Origin: Lactobacillus sp.
Lineage (GTDB): Bacteria > Bacillota > Bacilli > Lactobacillales > Lactobacillaceae
DNA length: 14,506 bases
Assembly (NCBI GenBank): GCA_003482405.1
Contig: DMZB01000012.1
Coordinates: forward strand, 1 to 14,506
Direction: 5' to 3'
Shown in pieces: positions 1-6,036 of the stretch. The stretch's first letter is position 1. Every line of letters starts with the position of its first letter. The notes under the pieces are model-generated. The model ran no database searches. It was not told the origin of the DNA and saw only the letters and a program-made list of their open reading frames with translations. Both the position numbers and the translations under genes were made by a program.

Positions 1-16
1 AGATAAAGAAGTTTAA

Positions 17-47
17 GGGCCCTGATTTTTCAGTCAGGCGCCTTTTT
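17..47 (+). terminator. Probable terminator of a gene upstream of the window
   Basis: GGGCCCTGA (17-25) pairs imperfectly with TCAGGCGCC (34-42), seven of nine positions, and is followed by TTTTT (43-47). A U-tailed hairpin of this kind suggests the 3' end of a plus-strand gene lying outside the window. The two central mismatches lower confidence. Confidence 0.5.
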
Positions 48-174
48 AATAGGTGATTTTATCTGAGTTGCAGGTAATTAAGGGTTAATTAATGTTTGGT
101 TAACAGTTGATTTACAAGTAGGCGTCATAATGAATGATGTAAGGCGGAACTAACAGAATTAGGGGGAGAGGCAT

Positions 175-438
175 ATGGCAGAGACAGCATTGTCATTAAG
201 AAATGTGTCCAAAAGCTTTGGTCGTTTTCAAGCATTAAGCGATGTTAACCTCACCATTCATCGTGGCGATATTTACGGATTGATTGGTGAAAATGGCGCT
301 GGTAAAAGTACCATCATGCGTTTGGTCACGGGATTGTCACCATTGAAGGATGGCAAGATTACTTTGCTGGGACAAGATCGGGGCGCAGGGTATCAAAAAA
401 GGCTTGCCAGCATCGGCAAACCCTTAATTAACCATTAA
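175..438 (+). pseudogene. N-terminal fragment of an ABC transporter ATPase
   Basis: The 87-residue product begins like the nucleotide-binding subunit of a BcrA/YxlF-type ABC exporter. It has an ALSLRNVSKSFG opening, an A-loop region and a complete Walker A motif GENGAGKST at about residues 38-46. Such subunits are normally 230-310 residues. Here the Q-loop, signature motif LSGGQ, Walker B and H-loop are all absent, because the reading frame runs into the antisense of greA and stops at TAA 436-438. There is no downstream plus-strand continuation in any frame, so this is a deletion rather than a frameshift. Homology-like sequence appears to reach about residue 81 (ASIG). The start ATG has a strong GGGGGAGAG ribosome site. 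The fragment could not hydrolyse ATP. No cognate permease follows. The ABC assignment is firm; the exact subfamily is uncertain. Confidence 0.85.
395..422 (-). terminator. greA terminator lying inside the ABC remnant
   Basis: On the minus strand GGTTTGCC (422-415) pairs with GGCAAGCC (408-401), seven Watson-Crick pairs plus one G-U, around a six-base loop. TTTTTT (400-395) follows. The hairpin starts five bases after the greA stop, which is the expected position of an intrinsic terminator. It is also read as codons on the plus strand by the truncated ABC gene. Confidence 0.75.
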
Positions 439-895
439 TTCGTGTAATTGTGACCTGATAATCGCCATTTGGTGCACTGACCGTCACGGTGTCGCCAACG
501 TGATGATTGATCATCGCTTGCCCTAACGGCGAGTCAAACGAAATTTTGTTGGCGTTCAAATCAGCTTCAAACTTACCAACGATTTGGTAGCTGTCAGTGT
601 CGTCTTCGTCGTCGAATTTCACTTCAACATGTTTGCCAACCTCGACTTGATCCGTTGTTTCAGGTGTAACCACTTCGGCATATTGAATTAGTTTGTTAAG
701 GTAACGCAACCGACTCTCTAAATGGCGTAAATCACGTTTGGCAGCGCTGTACTCCGCATTTTCGGATAAGTCGCCTAAAGCGCGTGCCTCCTGCAATTGC
801 TTAATTCGGTTGGGTCGGTCTAATTCCAGTCGTGTGATTTCCGCTTCGATTTGGTGATAGCCAGCAGGGGTCATTGAGTTTACGGTCAGTTGCAT
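428..895 (-). CDS. greA: Transcription elongation factor GreA
   Basis: The 155-residue product matches the usual GreA length (about 157). The N-terminal coiled coil carries the GDLSENAEY motif, with Asp42 and Glu45 as the acidic tip residues that reach into the RNA polymerase secondary channel and stimulate cleavage of backtracked RNA. The C-terminal FKBP-like domain is recognisable by SPLGQAM near residues 122-128 and the GDTVTV strand. The chosen start is the ATG at 895, preceded by AGAAGGAAG at normal spacing. An in-frame ATG at 931 overlaps the -10 box and is unlikely to be used. The gene has its own promoter (930-958) just after the glycosyltransferase gene and a terminator at 395-422. 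Its 3' end overlaps the truncated ABC gene by 11 bases. Lactobacilli often carry more than one GreA paralogue, so this may not be the only copy. Confidence 0.93.
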   Translation of the reverse strand: MQLTVNSMTPAGYHQIEAEITRLELDRPNRIKQLQEARALGDLSENAEYSAAKRDLRHLESRLRYLNKLIQYAEVVTPETTDQVEVGKHVEVKFDDEDDTDSYQIVGKFEADLNANKISFDSPLGQAMINHHVGDTVTVSAPNGDYQVTITRING

Positions 896-929
896 GTTCA
901 AACTTCCTTCTAACATGATTTCTGCCCAC

Positions 930-958
930 ATTATAGGCTATGGATCGCTATTCGTCAT
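930..958 (-). promoter_or_regulatory. greA promoter
   Basis: On the minus strand a perfect -10 TATAAT (935-930) lies 17 bases from ATGACG (958-953), a 4/6 match to the -35 consensus. The -35 box touches the stop codon of the glycosyltransferase gene (960-958), so greA can be transcribed independently of it. Confidence 0.65.
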
Positions 959-1704
959 CAAGCACGGAGATTTTCGCGCAGTTGATCAATGTGGGCGTCG
1001 ACTTCCATTTCACCACGGCGCATGGTCATGGAAGCTGTGTGAATCGTGCTACCGGGCCGATTGACCTTGTTGTAAATAACAACGGGGTTAAAGAGGAAGC
1101 GTTGTGCCCCGGCCTCATAGTCAGCCGTAAAAAGTAAGTCTTCAGCCAGCGTAAGGTGTGTATTGAACCGCAGTAACAAACGATTGATCACGCTCACCCG
1201 AAAAGCTTTGTTCCAAGTGTAGCCGCCGATTTGAGTACCGTGTTCGGTTGCTTCAGCTAACATATCATCCTGGCTGATTTCGTGCCAGCCTTTCAGACCA
1301 GCGACAGCCCCGCGCGCATAGCCACCCCATGTGTACCCAGCTGTAACGAGGTCCACGCCTGGTTGGCTCATGCCAGTGACAAACGTTTCCAGATAGTTTG
1401 GCTCCACAAGATCATCACCGTCAACGAAACAAATAATTGGTGCGTGTGCATGGTCGATGCCGTAGTTTCGGGCCGCTGATACGCCGCTACGCTCGGGTAA
1501 ATGTGCCGCGATGAATCGTGAGTCTTTTTGCGCCCAGTGTTCAACTAAACTGTTTGAACCGTCCGTCGAATGATCATCGACCATGATGACTTCAAAGTTG
1601 CTCAGTGTTTGCCGCGCTAAGCTAGATAAACATGGGTCAAGGTAGTTGCCAAGGTTGTAAATGGTGACTACGGCTGTGATGTCTGGTGTTCGATTTTCAC
1701 TCAT
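958..1704 (-). CDS. Family 2 glycosyltransferase (GT-A fold)
   Basis: The 248-residue protein has the GT2 layout. It starts with a beta-alpha core (AVVTIYNLGNYLDPCL). The nucleotide-sugar aspartates follow in VDDHSTDGS (Asp43-Asp44). SGVSAARNYGI is the conserved segment at about 73-83, the metal-binding DxD is DGDD at 95-98, and the likely catalytic ED pair is at 188-189. It would transfer a sugar from a nucleotide donor to an exopolysaccharide, teichoic-acid or glycolipid acceptor; the acceptor cannot be read from sequence. There are no membrane segments, so it is cytoplasmic or peripheral. It is shorter than many GT2 enzymes of about 300 residues, but its end (RPGSTIHTASMTMRRGEM) resembles that of complete family members. 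GGAGG lies ten bases before the ATG. It is the only polysaccharide-type gene here and is divergent from the GntR gene at 1841. Confidence 0.88.
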   Translation of the reverse strand: MSENRTPDITAVVTIYNLGNYLDPCLSSLARQTLSNFEVIMVDDHSTDGSNSLVEHWAQKDSRFIAAHLPERSGVSAARNYGIDHAHAPIICFVDGDDLVEPNYLETFVTGMSQPGVDLVTAGYTWGGYARGAVAGLKGWHEISQDDMLAEATEHGTQIGGYTWNKAFRVSVINRLLLRFNTHLTLAEDLLFTADYEAGAQRFLFNPVVIYNKVNRPGSTIHTASMTMRRGEMEVDAHIDQLRENLRA

Positions 1705-1786
1705 GATGTTTTTCCCTCCTCAAACTCATTCGTTTGACATGATGATACGAGGAAAGGGTGGAAAAGGGGTGGATTTATACTTACTG

Positions 1787-1815
1787 TTGGAAAAGCTAAT
1801 GTTTTATTGTATACT
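1787..1815 (+). promoter_or_regulatory. Promoter of GntR gene 1
   Basis: TTGGAA (1787-1792) and TATACT (1810-1815), 17 bases apart, form a near-consensus sigma-A promoter. The -10 box is inside the palindromic operator at 1808-1822. Confidence 0.75.
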
Positions 1816-1822
1816 GTATACA
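1808..1822 (+). promoter_or_regulatory. Palindromic operator, TGTATAC-T-GTATACA
   Basis: A perfect 15-base inverted repeat (7+1+7) covers the -10 box of the regulator gene that starts 19 bases downstream. Binding there would block RNA polymerase, so negative autoregulation by the FCD-GntR protein is the simplest reading (inference). A degenerate copy with 12 of 15 identical positions precedes the paralogue, at 5085-5099. Confidence 0.7.
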
Positions 1823-1840
1823 TTAAAAGGAGATGATCAT

Positions 1841-2503
1841 ATGCCAATCCCGACGAAGGCCCCTTTAATGAAAACCAACGCGAAAGAACTCGTGTATGAC
1901 CAAATTCGTGAATGGATTATCGATGGCACATTGGAACCAAACGAATGGATTACGGAAGCTGAGTTGTCCTCAGCAATTGACACGAGCCGGACACCAGTTC
2001 GCGAGGCCATGCAACGTTTATCAAATGACGGTCTGGTAGTGATGCAAAATGGGTTAACCACGCGCGTCGCACCGTTAGAGACACAAGATGTTGCCGCAAT
2101 TTACTATCCGTTAGCCTCCATTGAAGGACTCGCGGCTAAGCTAGCAGCTGATCGGGTGACTTCTCAAGAAATCGATAGACTGACAGAGATTGATAAAGGC
2201 TATCAACGGGCACTACGTCGCGGATCGTTACGTTTGGAAATCAAACGTGATCGTGAGTTTCATGCAGCCATTCTGGAAATTGCGGATAACGGATTTGTTA
2301 CGAAGTTTGCCAATCACATGTACAGTCACGTGACTCGTTTTGAGACGTACTTTTTTGAGCAGCAAGGTCATGGCATGACGATGAATGAACGCAGTCACGC
2401 CAATATTATTGCGGCGCTACGTGCGCATCAACCGGAGTTGGCAGCGCAAGCGATGTCGCTGGACTGGCTGGAAACAATGCAGAAGATTAAAGCGTCATTT
2501 TAG
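1841..2503 (+). CDS. GntR-family regulator, FCD (FadR) subfamily, paralogue 1
   Basis: The 220-residue protein has a winged helix-turn-helix at about residues 10-80 with the GntR signature SRTPVREAMQRLSNDGLV. An all-helical FCD effector domain follows. The usual metal/ligand histidines are visible in DREFHAAIL, MYSHVTRFE and NERSHANII, so it probably senses a carboxylate through a bound metal ion, as family members do. The start is the ATG at 1841, which follows AAAAGGAG; an in-frame upstream extension would cross the promoter and has no ribosome site. It is a clear paralogue of the protein at 5123-5797: both begin MPIP and share IDGTLEP, SRTPVREA, VTRVAPL-type segments and SDWLETM-like C-termini. 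No metabolic gene follows it, so its targets are unknown beyond likely autoregulation through the palindrome at 1808-1822. Confidence 0.92.
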   Translation: MPIPTKAPLMKTNAKELVYDQIREWIIDGTLEPNEWITEAELSSAIDTSRTPVREAMQRLSNDGLVVMQNGLTTRVAPLETQDVAAIYYPLASIEGLAAKLAADRVTSQEIDRLTEIDKGYQRALRRGSLRLEIKRDREFHAAILEIADNGFVTKFANHMYSHVTRFETYFFEQQGHGMTMNERSHANIIAALRAHQPELAAQAMSLDWLETMQKIKASF

Positions 2504-2519
2504 TTTGAATTATCATAAA

Positions 2520-2558
2520 ACAACAACGCCACTTTCGATATGGAGGTGGCGTTGTTGT
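2520..2558 (-). terminator. Terminator of the PemK-like toxin gene
   Basis: ACAACAACGCCAC (2520-2532) and GTGGCGTTGTTGT (2546-2558) form a perfect 13-bp stem with a 13-base loop. On the minus strand it is followed by TTTTATGATAATTC, so it best terminates the toxin operon ending at 2566. It may also stop the converging GntR transcript, although no T-run follows on that side. Confidence 0.75.
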
Positions 2559-2565
2559 GAAGGAA

Positions 2566-2913
2566 CTAGTAGGTTGCCTGAATCCGTTCTGGGTAAGTAT
2601 CAATAAACTTGGCTAGCCTGATTAAATCAGATTTTGATAGTGTTCCCACGTATTTTTCGTGGATAAGTGAGTTCACTGAAACTTCCTTTGCAGATAGAAT
2701 ATCGATATAAGATTGTTTCTTTAGACCTGCTGCTCTCCACTCTTGAATTGGATAGTATTGCGCCTTAACAGCTTTAGACTTTTTAACGTATTGTGAAGTG
2801 ATGTTGTCTAGAATAGCAACTAGTAATCCAGAGTAGGCAATTTTAACGACATAACGATTTTTTACGCCAGATCCATCATCAAAGGTTACCGGCATGTAGT
2901 AGATGTCACCCAT
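2566..2913 (-). CDS. PemK/MazF-like toxin (type II toxin-antitoxin)
   Basis: The 115-residue protein opens with MGDIYYMPVTFDDGSG, the N-terminal strand and loop of PemK/MazF-fold ribonucleases, followed by KNRYVVKI. MazF proteins usually have K-x-RP-V-V here; Arg20 is kept but the proline is Tyr21. The middle segment PIQEWRAAGLKKQSYID (55-71) and the late VGTLSKSDL helix (89-97) are like those of short PemK-like proteins of lactobacilli. It would cleave mRNA when released from its antitoxin; activity is not shown by sequence. The ATG at 2913 lies three bases after the antitoxin stop, with AAGGTTC inside the antitoxin gene as ribosome site, so translation is probably coupled. A strong hairpin terminator follows. 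The family assignment rests on motif recognition, so subfamily confidence is moderate. Confidence 0.72.
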   Translation of the reverse strand: MGDIYYMPVTFDDGSGVKNRYVVKIAYSGLLVAILDNITSQYVKKSKAVKAQYYPIQEWRAAGLKKQSYIDILSAKEVSVNSLIHEKYVGTLSKSDLIRLAKFIDTYPERIQATY

Positions 2914-2916
2914 GGT

Positions 2917-3234
2917 CTAAGAACCTTTCTTTTTGACGTGGAAAACGTGTTCTTTTTTGTCGTATGTCATCTGTTCTACGCCATTGCCATACTTATTCGT
3001 TAAATCAAGGCTTTTTTGTCCCATTGTTTGGAGAAGTTTGTCTTCCCGATATTGTTTTAGTTCAGAAATCATGTTTTGAAAGGTGCTGTAATCTGTAATC
3101 ACAACACTTGGTTGGTTATTACTGGTGACGTAAATGTTGTCGCCTGTTTCTTGTGCTGTCTTGACGACTTTTCGCCAATGTTTAGTGACTTCAGTGCTCG
3201 AGATAATAGAACTGTCGGTGCCGATTTTCATCAT
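2917..3234 (-). CDS. Phd/YefM-family antitoxin
   Basis: This 105-residue protein carries a Phd/YefM-type N-terminal domain: SSTEVTKHWRKVVKTAQET, then IYVTSNNQPSVVITDYSTFQNM (roughly residues 13-57). That domain normally dimerises, binds the operator DNA and represses the operon. The C-terminal half (QMGQ-like to KKKGS) is lysine-rich and probably disordered until it wraps the toxin. I chose the ATG at 3234, with GGAAAGAGAG about eleven bases upstream; ATG 3231 directly follows and is equally possible. A longer in-frame extension to 3285 would overlap the -10-like TATAAT at 3276-3271. It precedes the PemK-like toxin at 2913 with a three-base gap, the usual antitoxin-first order. Confidence 0.78.
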   Translation of the reverse strand: MMKIGTDSSIISSTEVTKHWRKVVKTAQETGDNIYVTSNNQPSVVITDYSTFQNMISELKQYREDKLLQTMGQKSLDLTNKYGNGVEQMTYDKKEHVFHVKKKGS

Positions 3235-3270
3235 TCTTATTTCATCTCTCTTTCCGCTTGTGATAGAAGA

Positions 3271-3280
3271 ATTATATAAT
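3271..3280 (-). promoter_or_regulatory. -10 box and palindrome of the Phd/PemK-like operon
   Basis: ATTATATAAT (3271-3280) is a perfect 10-base palindrome containing a minus-strand TATAAT (3276-3271), about 37 bases before the antitoxin start. No good -35 is seen 16-18 bases upstream. The palindrome could be an operator for the Phd-type protein (inference). Confidence 0.4.
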
Positions 3281-3348
3281 ATCAAGTGCTTAATTACACG
3301 TATAATGGTCTGAATAATTATACATAGAATTATGAAGCTTCAATGTTT

Positions 3349-4425
3349 TTAATTCTTTTCACCATACGCTTTCCCAGTATACGTGATCTTTCCAGGTTCC
3401 CGTCCAAACACGGCCGCGTATTCGGCCAGACGGCGCTTTATCAGCCGTTTGCGCTGTTGGTTGATGATTTTGTACGCATCTACAGTGGCATTCAGTTTAG
3501 TGGACGTTAATTGATAGCGCCATGTCCCATACAGGTCGCCGTTAATGAGAATCACCGGTTCGATTTGACCACCAGTGTGCCAAATCTTCTTTTGATGTTT
3601 GCTGGTAATCCATGTCTTATCCGCGTAGCCAATGAGCAGGGGGTCAAACTTGCAGAGCATGATCAGTTCAGGCATGTCCGCGGTTGGTGTTTTTGTTGGT
3701 CCATAATAGGTTTTGCCGTCGTGTTCAAACGTTGTTAAGCCACTCAAGTCCATTTCAGTGAGGTGCAATGCCGTTTGCGATAAGCCAGCGAAGTGCGCGT
3801 AGTCTTGCATCGTTGCCGGACCGTAAGCAGTAAAATAAGCCTTTGCATAACGTTGAAGAGTTGGCAAAAGCGGTCGATGCGGTGTTGGTGGGCACGCGGT
3901 GAAACTGGTGTTAGTCGCTGCAATTGCTGGCAAGTAAAGGCGACCATGCATGGATTCGTCTAGTAATAGCGCACTCCAAGTAAAGAGGATTTTCGCTTGA
4001 TCTCCGAATTCTTCGAAGAGTTCATCACGTGTGAACTGGGGATGGTCGTGACCAAACTGATGGAAGTGATTGAACGCCTCGTCAGGATCGAGATTATTTT
4101 CTTGTAAGTGTTTGACAACCCAAGTGTCACGATCACCAAAGATTGTCACAAATGTCTGCCACGAACGCTGAGTAAACAAATGAAGTGTTTGGCGATTGCC
4201 CCAAGCCTTCACAATGGGGGAGTCTTGGACAGCGGCTTCGAAGGCAGCTGGGTCAGCATTTGCCATCCGATTGTACAGGTTAAGCAACGCGGCGTTGCCA
4301 TATTGTGCCTGAATGCCGAGCAGGTGATCGACTGTCTCGGCCGGTGTTTTGACTACAGGATTAACCAGTAAACTATTTTGTAACCGCTGGTGGCGGATTT
4401 CCGTTTGCGTAATTGTGTCTGTCAT
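3349..4425 (-). CDS. AlkZ/YcaQ-like winged-helix protein (HTH_42 family), possible DNA glycosylase
   Basis: The 358-residue protein resembles the winged-helix family typified by YcaQ and AlkZ (Pfam HTH_42). Visible marks are LLGIQAQYGN at about 35-44, WGNRQTLHLF near 75, TRDELFEEFG near 132, and CKFDPLLIGYADKTW at about 258. AlkZ-type enzymes, which remove bulky or cross-linking alkylated bases, use a Q-x-Q motif on the first domain. Gln39-Ala40-Gln41 fits that position. The role would be base-excision repair of alkylated DNA in the cytoplasm. The family call is fairly secure; glycosylase activity is inference, since many members are uncharacterised. AAGGGA precedes the ATG. It lies 41 bases downstream of the unknown gene at 4467-5030 on the same strand, probably one transcript. 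I see no clear hairpin terminator between its stop and the antitoxin promoter. Confidence 0.75.
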   Translation of the reverse strand: MTDTITQTEIRHQRLQNSLLVNPVVKTPAETVDHLLGIQAQYGNAALLNLYNRMANADPAAFEAAVQDSPIVKAWGNRQTLHLFTQRSWQTFVTIFGDRDTWVVKHLQENNLDPDEAFNHFHQFGHDHPQFTRDELFEEFGDQAKILFTWSALLLDESMHGRLYLPAIAATNTSFTACPPTPHRPLLPTLQRYAKAYFTAYGPATMQDYAHFAGLSQTALHLTEMDLSGLTTFEHDGKTYYGPTKTPTADMPELIMLCKFDPLLIGYADKTWITSKHQKKIWHTGGQIEPVILINGDLYGTWRYQLTSTKLNATVDAYKIINQQRKRLIKRRLAEYAAVFGREPGKITYTGKAYGEKN

Positions 4426-4466
4426 TTGGGTTCCCTTAGAGAGTGTAGTATCAAAATATAGCGTGT

Positions 4467-5030
4467 TTAACCGCGAATGTTCACGGTGCCGTGACGTTTA
4501 CACAGGTAGCTGGTGATGTCGTGGTAGTTATGCCACGGCGTTTCGTTGTCGTCGGGTTTTGTCAGCAGGTCCATCACGTGAACGCCCCAGTCGTTTTCAG
4601 TGTGAGCGACGCCGCCGGTTGGATAGACGTCGAGGAGCTGATTCGTATCGCGACAGATGGTGTAATACGCGATTAAGTCGTTAGCGTTTTTGATGGCATA
4701 TAGTTGGTCGTTACTTTGATGCTTGATTAATAACGGCCGCGCAGTTAATTCAGTTGCTGCTTGTCGTTTGAGTCGGGCAAACGTCGCGCCGTGTTGCTCG
4801 TATATAATGTCAGTCAGTAGTACGGTCCGATCACCATGGGTCACCTGCAACACGTGAACATGATGAGCACTTAATGGGTGACTGGCAGGTAAAACAGTCA
4901 CTAACCACAGCGAATCACGGGTTCGAATGTGGGCTTGATGTGTGCCAAATAGACGAATATGTGCGTCATCAGTGGTTATTTTATCAGCGATGAATTGATT
5001 CAGGACGGTGTCCAGTGATGTAAACAACAT
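4467..5030 (-). CDS. Hypothetical protein, 187 residues
   Basis: I do not recognise this family. The gene is convincing: GGAGG sits at good spacing before the ATG at 5030, there is an uninterrupted 187-codon frame, and codon use is like that of the neighbours. The product is soluble, with no signal peptide or membrane segment. It is rich in His, Thr and Asp, with clusters such as HPLSAHHVHVLQVTHGDR (around 51-68) that alternate like beta-strands. A second region, KNANDLIAYYTICRDTNQLLDVYPTGG, ends in a Gly-Gly turn, and the tail TPWHNYHDITSYLCKRHG contains several His, one Cys and Trp. The alternating hydrophobic pattern suggests a mixed alpha/beta fold. It is the first gene of a probable two-gene unit with the AlkZ-like protein 41 bases downstream, and it is divergent from GntR paralogue 2. 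A function cannot be assigned. Confidence 0.75.
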   Translation of the reverse strand: MLFTSLDTVLNQFIADKITTDDAHIRLFGTHQAHIRTRDSLWLVTVLPASHPLSAHHVHVLQVTHGDRTVLLTDIIYEQHGATFARLKRQAATELTARPLLIKHQSNDQLYAIKNANDLIAYYTICRDTNQLLDVYPTGGVAHTENDWGVHVMDLLTKPDDNETPWHNYHDITSYLCKRHGTVNIRG

Positions 5031-5084
5031 TTTGCCTCCATTCTAACATGTGATAGTCAAAAATCGTGTTGTTGCGTGAGTTAG

Positions 5085-5099
5085 TGTATAGTGTATGTA
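5085..5099 (+). promoter_or_regulatory. Degenerate operator upstream of GntR gene 2
   Basis: TGTATAG-T-GTATGTA matches the perfect palindrome at 1808-1822 in 12 of 15 positions and lies at a similar distance (23 bases) from the start codon. It contains a possible -10 TATAGT (5087-5092), but no convincing -35 is seen. It sits in the gap shared with the divergent hypothetical gene, so binding could affect both. Confidence 0.5.
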
Positions 5100-5122
5100 A
5101 CTTTACAAATGAGGTGGAAAAT

Positions 5123-5797
5123 ATGCCAATTCCAAAGAGTCAGCCCGTCAAACGTGACACTGCGACAGATCGCGCATATCAGCAAATCCGTAGCTGGTTG
5201 ATCGATGGGACATTAGAGCCAGGTGAAAAGCTTGCCGAGACAGCCCTGGCTGACGCGATTTCAATTAGTCGGACGCCGGTGCGTGAGGCTTTACAACGTT
5301 TGGCAAACGACGGATTTGTCGTCATGAACACGGGTCAAGTAACTCGCGTTGCACCGTTGTATCAAGACGATGTGGCCACATTATATGAACCAATGGCCGC
5401 TATTGAAGGCTTGGCTGCACAATTAATGGTTGGTAAAATCACCACGGCACAACGAGATCAACTACAGAAACTCGATTCACGGCTGACAACGGCACTACAC
5501 AAACAAAATGTTGATGCAGAATTAAAGGTTGATCGCGCGTTTCATGACCAGGTATTGGCGGTCGCCGACAATCCGTATTTAACTCAGTTCAGTAACTTTT
5601 TATATAGTCATATTTTGCGGTTTGAAACCTATTTCTTTAGCCATCATGATGCCAATATTGACATCAATGGGCGTCAGCATGAAGCCTTGTTACGTGCTAT
5701 CGACCAGCACGATGCAGAGGCCGCTAAGCAGGCACTGACAAGCGACTGGCTGGAAACGATGACTCAGATTCAACATGCACAGGAACAAGATAATTAG
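5123..5797 (+). CDS. GntR-family regulator, FCD subfamily, paralogue 2
   Basis: The 224-residue product has a GntR winged helix (SRTPVREALQRLANDGFV, about residues 48-65) and a C-terminal FCD domain with ligand-type histidines in DRAFHDQVLA, YSHILRFETYFF and GRQHEALLRAI. It aligns along its whole length with the protein at 1841-2503, including MPIP at the start and SDWLETMTQI at the end, so the two arose by duplication. The chosen ATG at 5123 follows GAGGTGG; an in-frame ATG at 5066 would extend through the operator-like sequence and lacks a ribosome site. A bidirectional terminator follows at 5839-5892. The role is probably ligand-responsive repression. The target is unknown; candidates are itself and the divergent gene at 5030. 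Confidence 0.92.
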   Translation: MPIPKSQPVKRDTATDRAYQQIRSWLIDGTLEPGEKLAETALADAISISRTPVREALQRLANDGFVVMNTGQVTRVAPLYQDDVATLYEPMAAIEGLAAQLMVGKITTAQRDQLQKLDSRLTTALHKQNVDAELKVDRAFHDQVLAVADNPYLTQFSNFLYSHILRFETYFFSHHDANIDINGRQHEALLRAIDQHDAEAAKQALTSDWLETMTQIQHAQEQDN

Positions 5798-5838
5798 TTA
5801 ATTTTAGCATATTGTATACGATGTGCAACAAATATAAT

Positions 5839-5892
5839 AAAAGGACTCAATAATTATTAGACATTTTCGTCTAACAATCATTGGGTCCTTTT
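5839..5892. terminator. Bidirectional terminator between GntR 2 and the mazEF remnant
   Basis: AAAAGGACTCAAT (5839-5851) pairs with ATTGGGTCCTTTT (5880-5892), one mismatch. TTAGAC (5857-5862) pairs with GTCTAA (5869-5874) nearer the loop, after a small internal loop. The A-run/T-run ends serve both directions, stopping the plus-strand regulator and the minus-strand toxin-antitoxin remnant. Confidence 0.8.
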
Positions 5893-5912
5893 GGCTTCTT
5901 TTTGAAGCGTTA

Positions 5913-6036
5913 TTAAATTGTTTGGATGATGTTATTGAGTACTTGTGATAAAAGATCTTGGGGCAATGACTCAACAAATATTGGTTGTCTCTCTAAATAA
6001 TCGAATGATTTCAGTTGTTCAGTGAAAATAGTGCCA
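5913..6036 (-). pseudogene. C-terminal remnant of a MazF/PemK-type toxin
   Basis: Directly after the antitoxin stop, in a different frame, the minus strand reads GTIFTEQLKSFDYLERQPIF, then VESLPQDLLSQVLNNII and a stop at 5915-5913. This resembles the last 40 or so residues of MazF toxins of lactic acid bacteria (TEQ-K-LDY-R-x-FVE-x-P-DLL-VL pattern). The first 70 or so residues, holding the SH3-like N-terminal strands and the catalytic Arg, are missing. The ATG that overlaps the antitoxin stop (TGATG) opens only a short frame ending within eight codons. The toxin is therefore very probably inactive through an internal deletion that joined the antitoxin end to the toxin tail. The frame stays open upstream to 6128 only as antisense-free chance overlap with the antitoxin gene. 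Confidence 0.65.

Noticed and set aside
940..1137. Plus-strand open frame opposite the glycosyltransferase gene
   Set aside because: Entirely antisense to a well-supported gene, without a ribosome site or family features.
3329..3345. TGAAGCTTCA palindrome as a terminator of the AlkZ-like gene
   Set aside because: It has no loop and no T-run on the minus strand directly after it.
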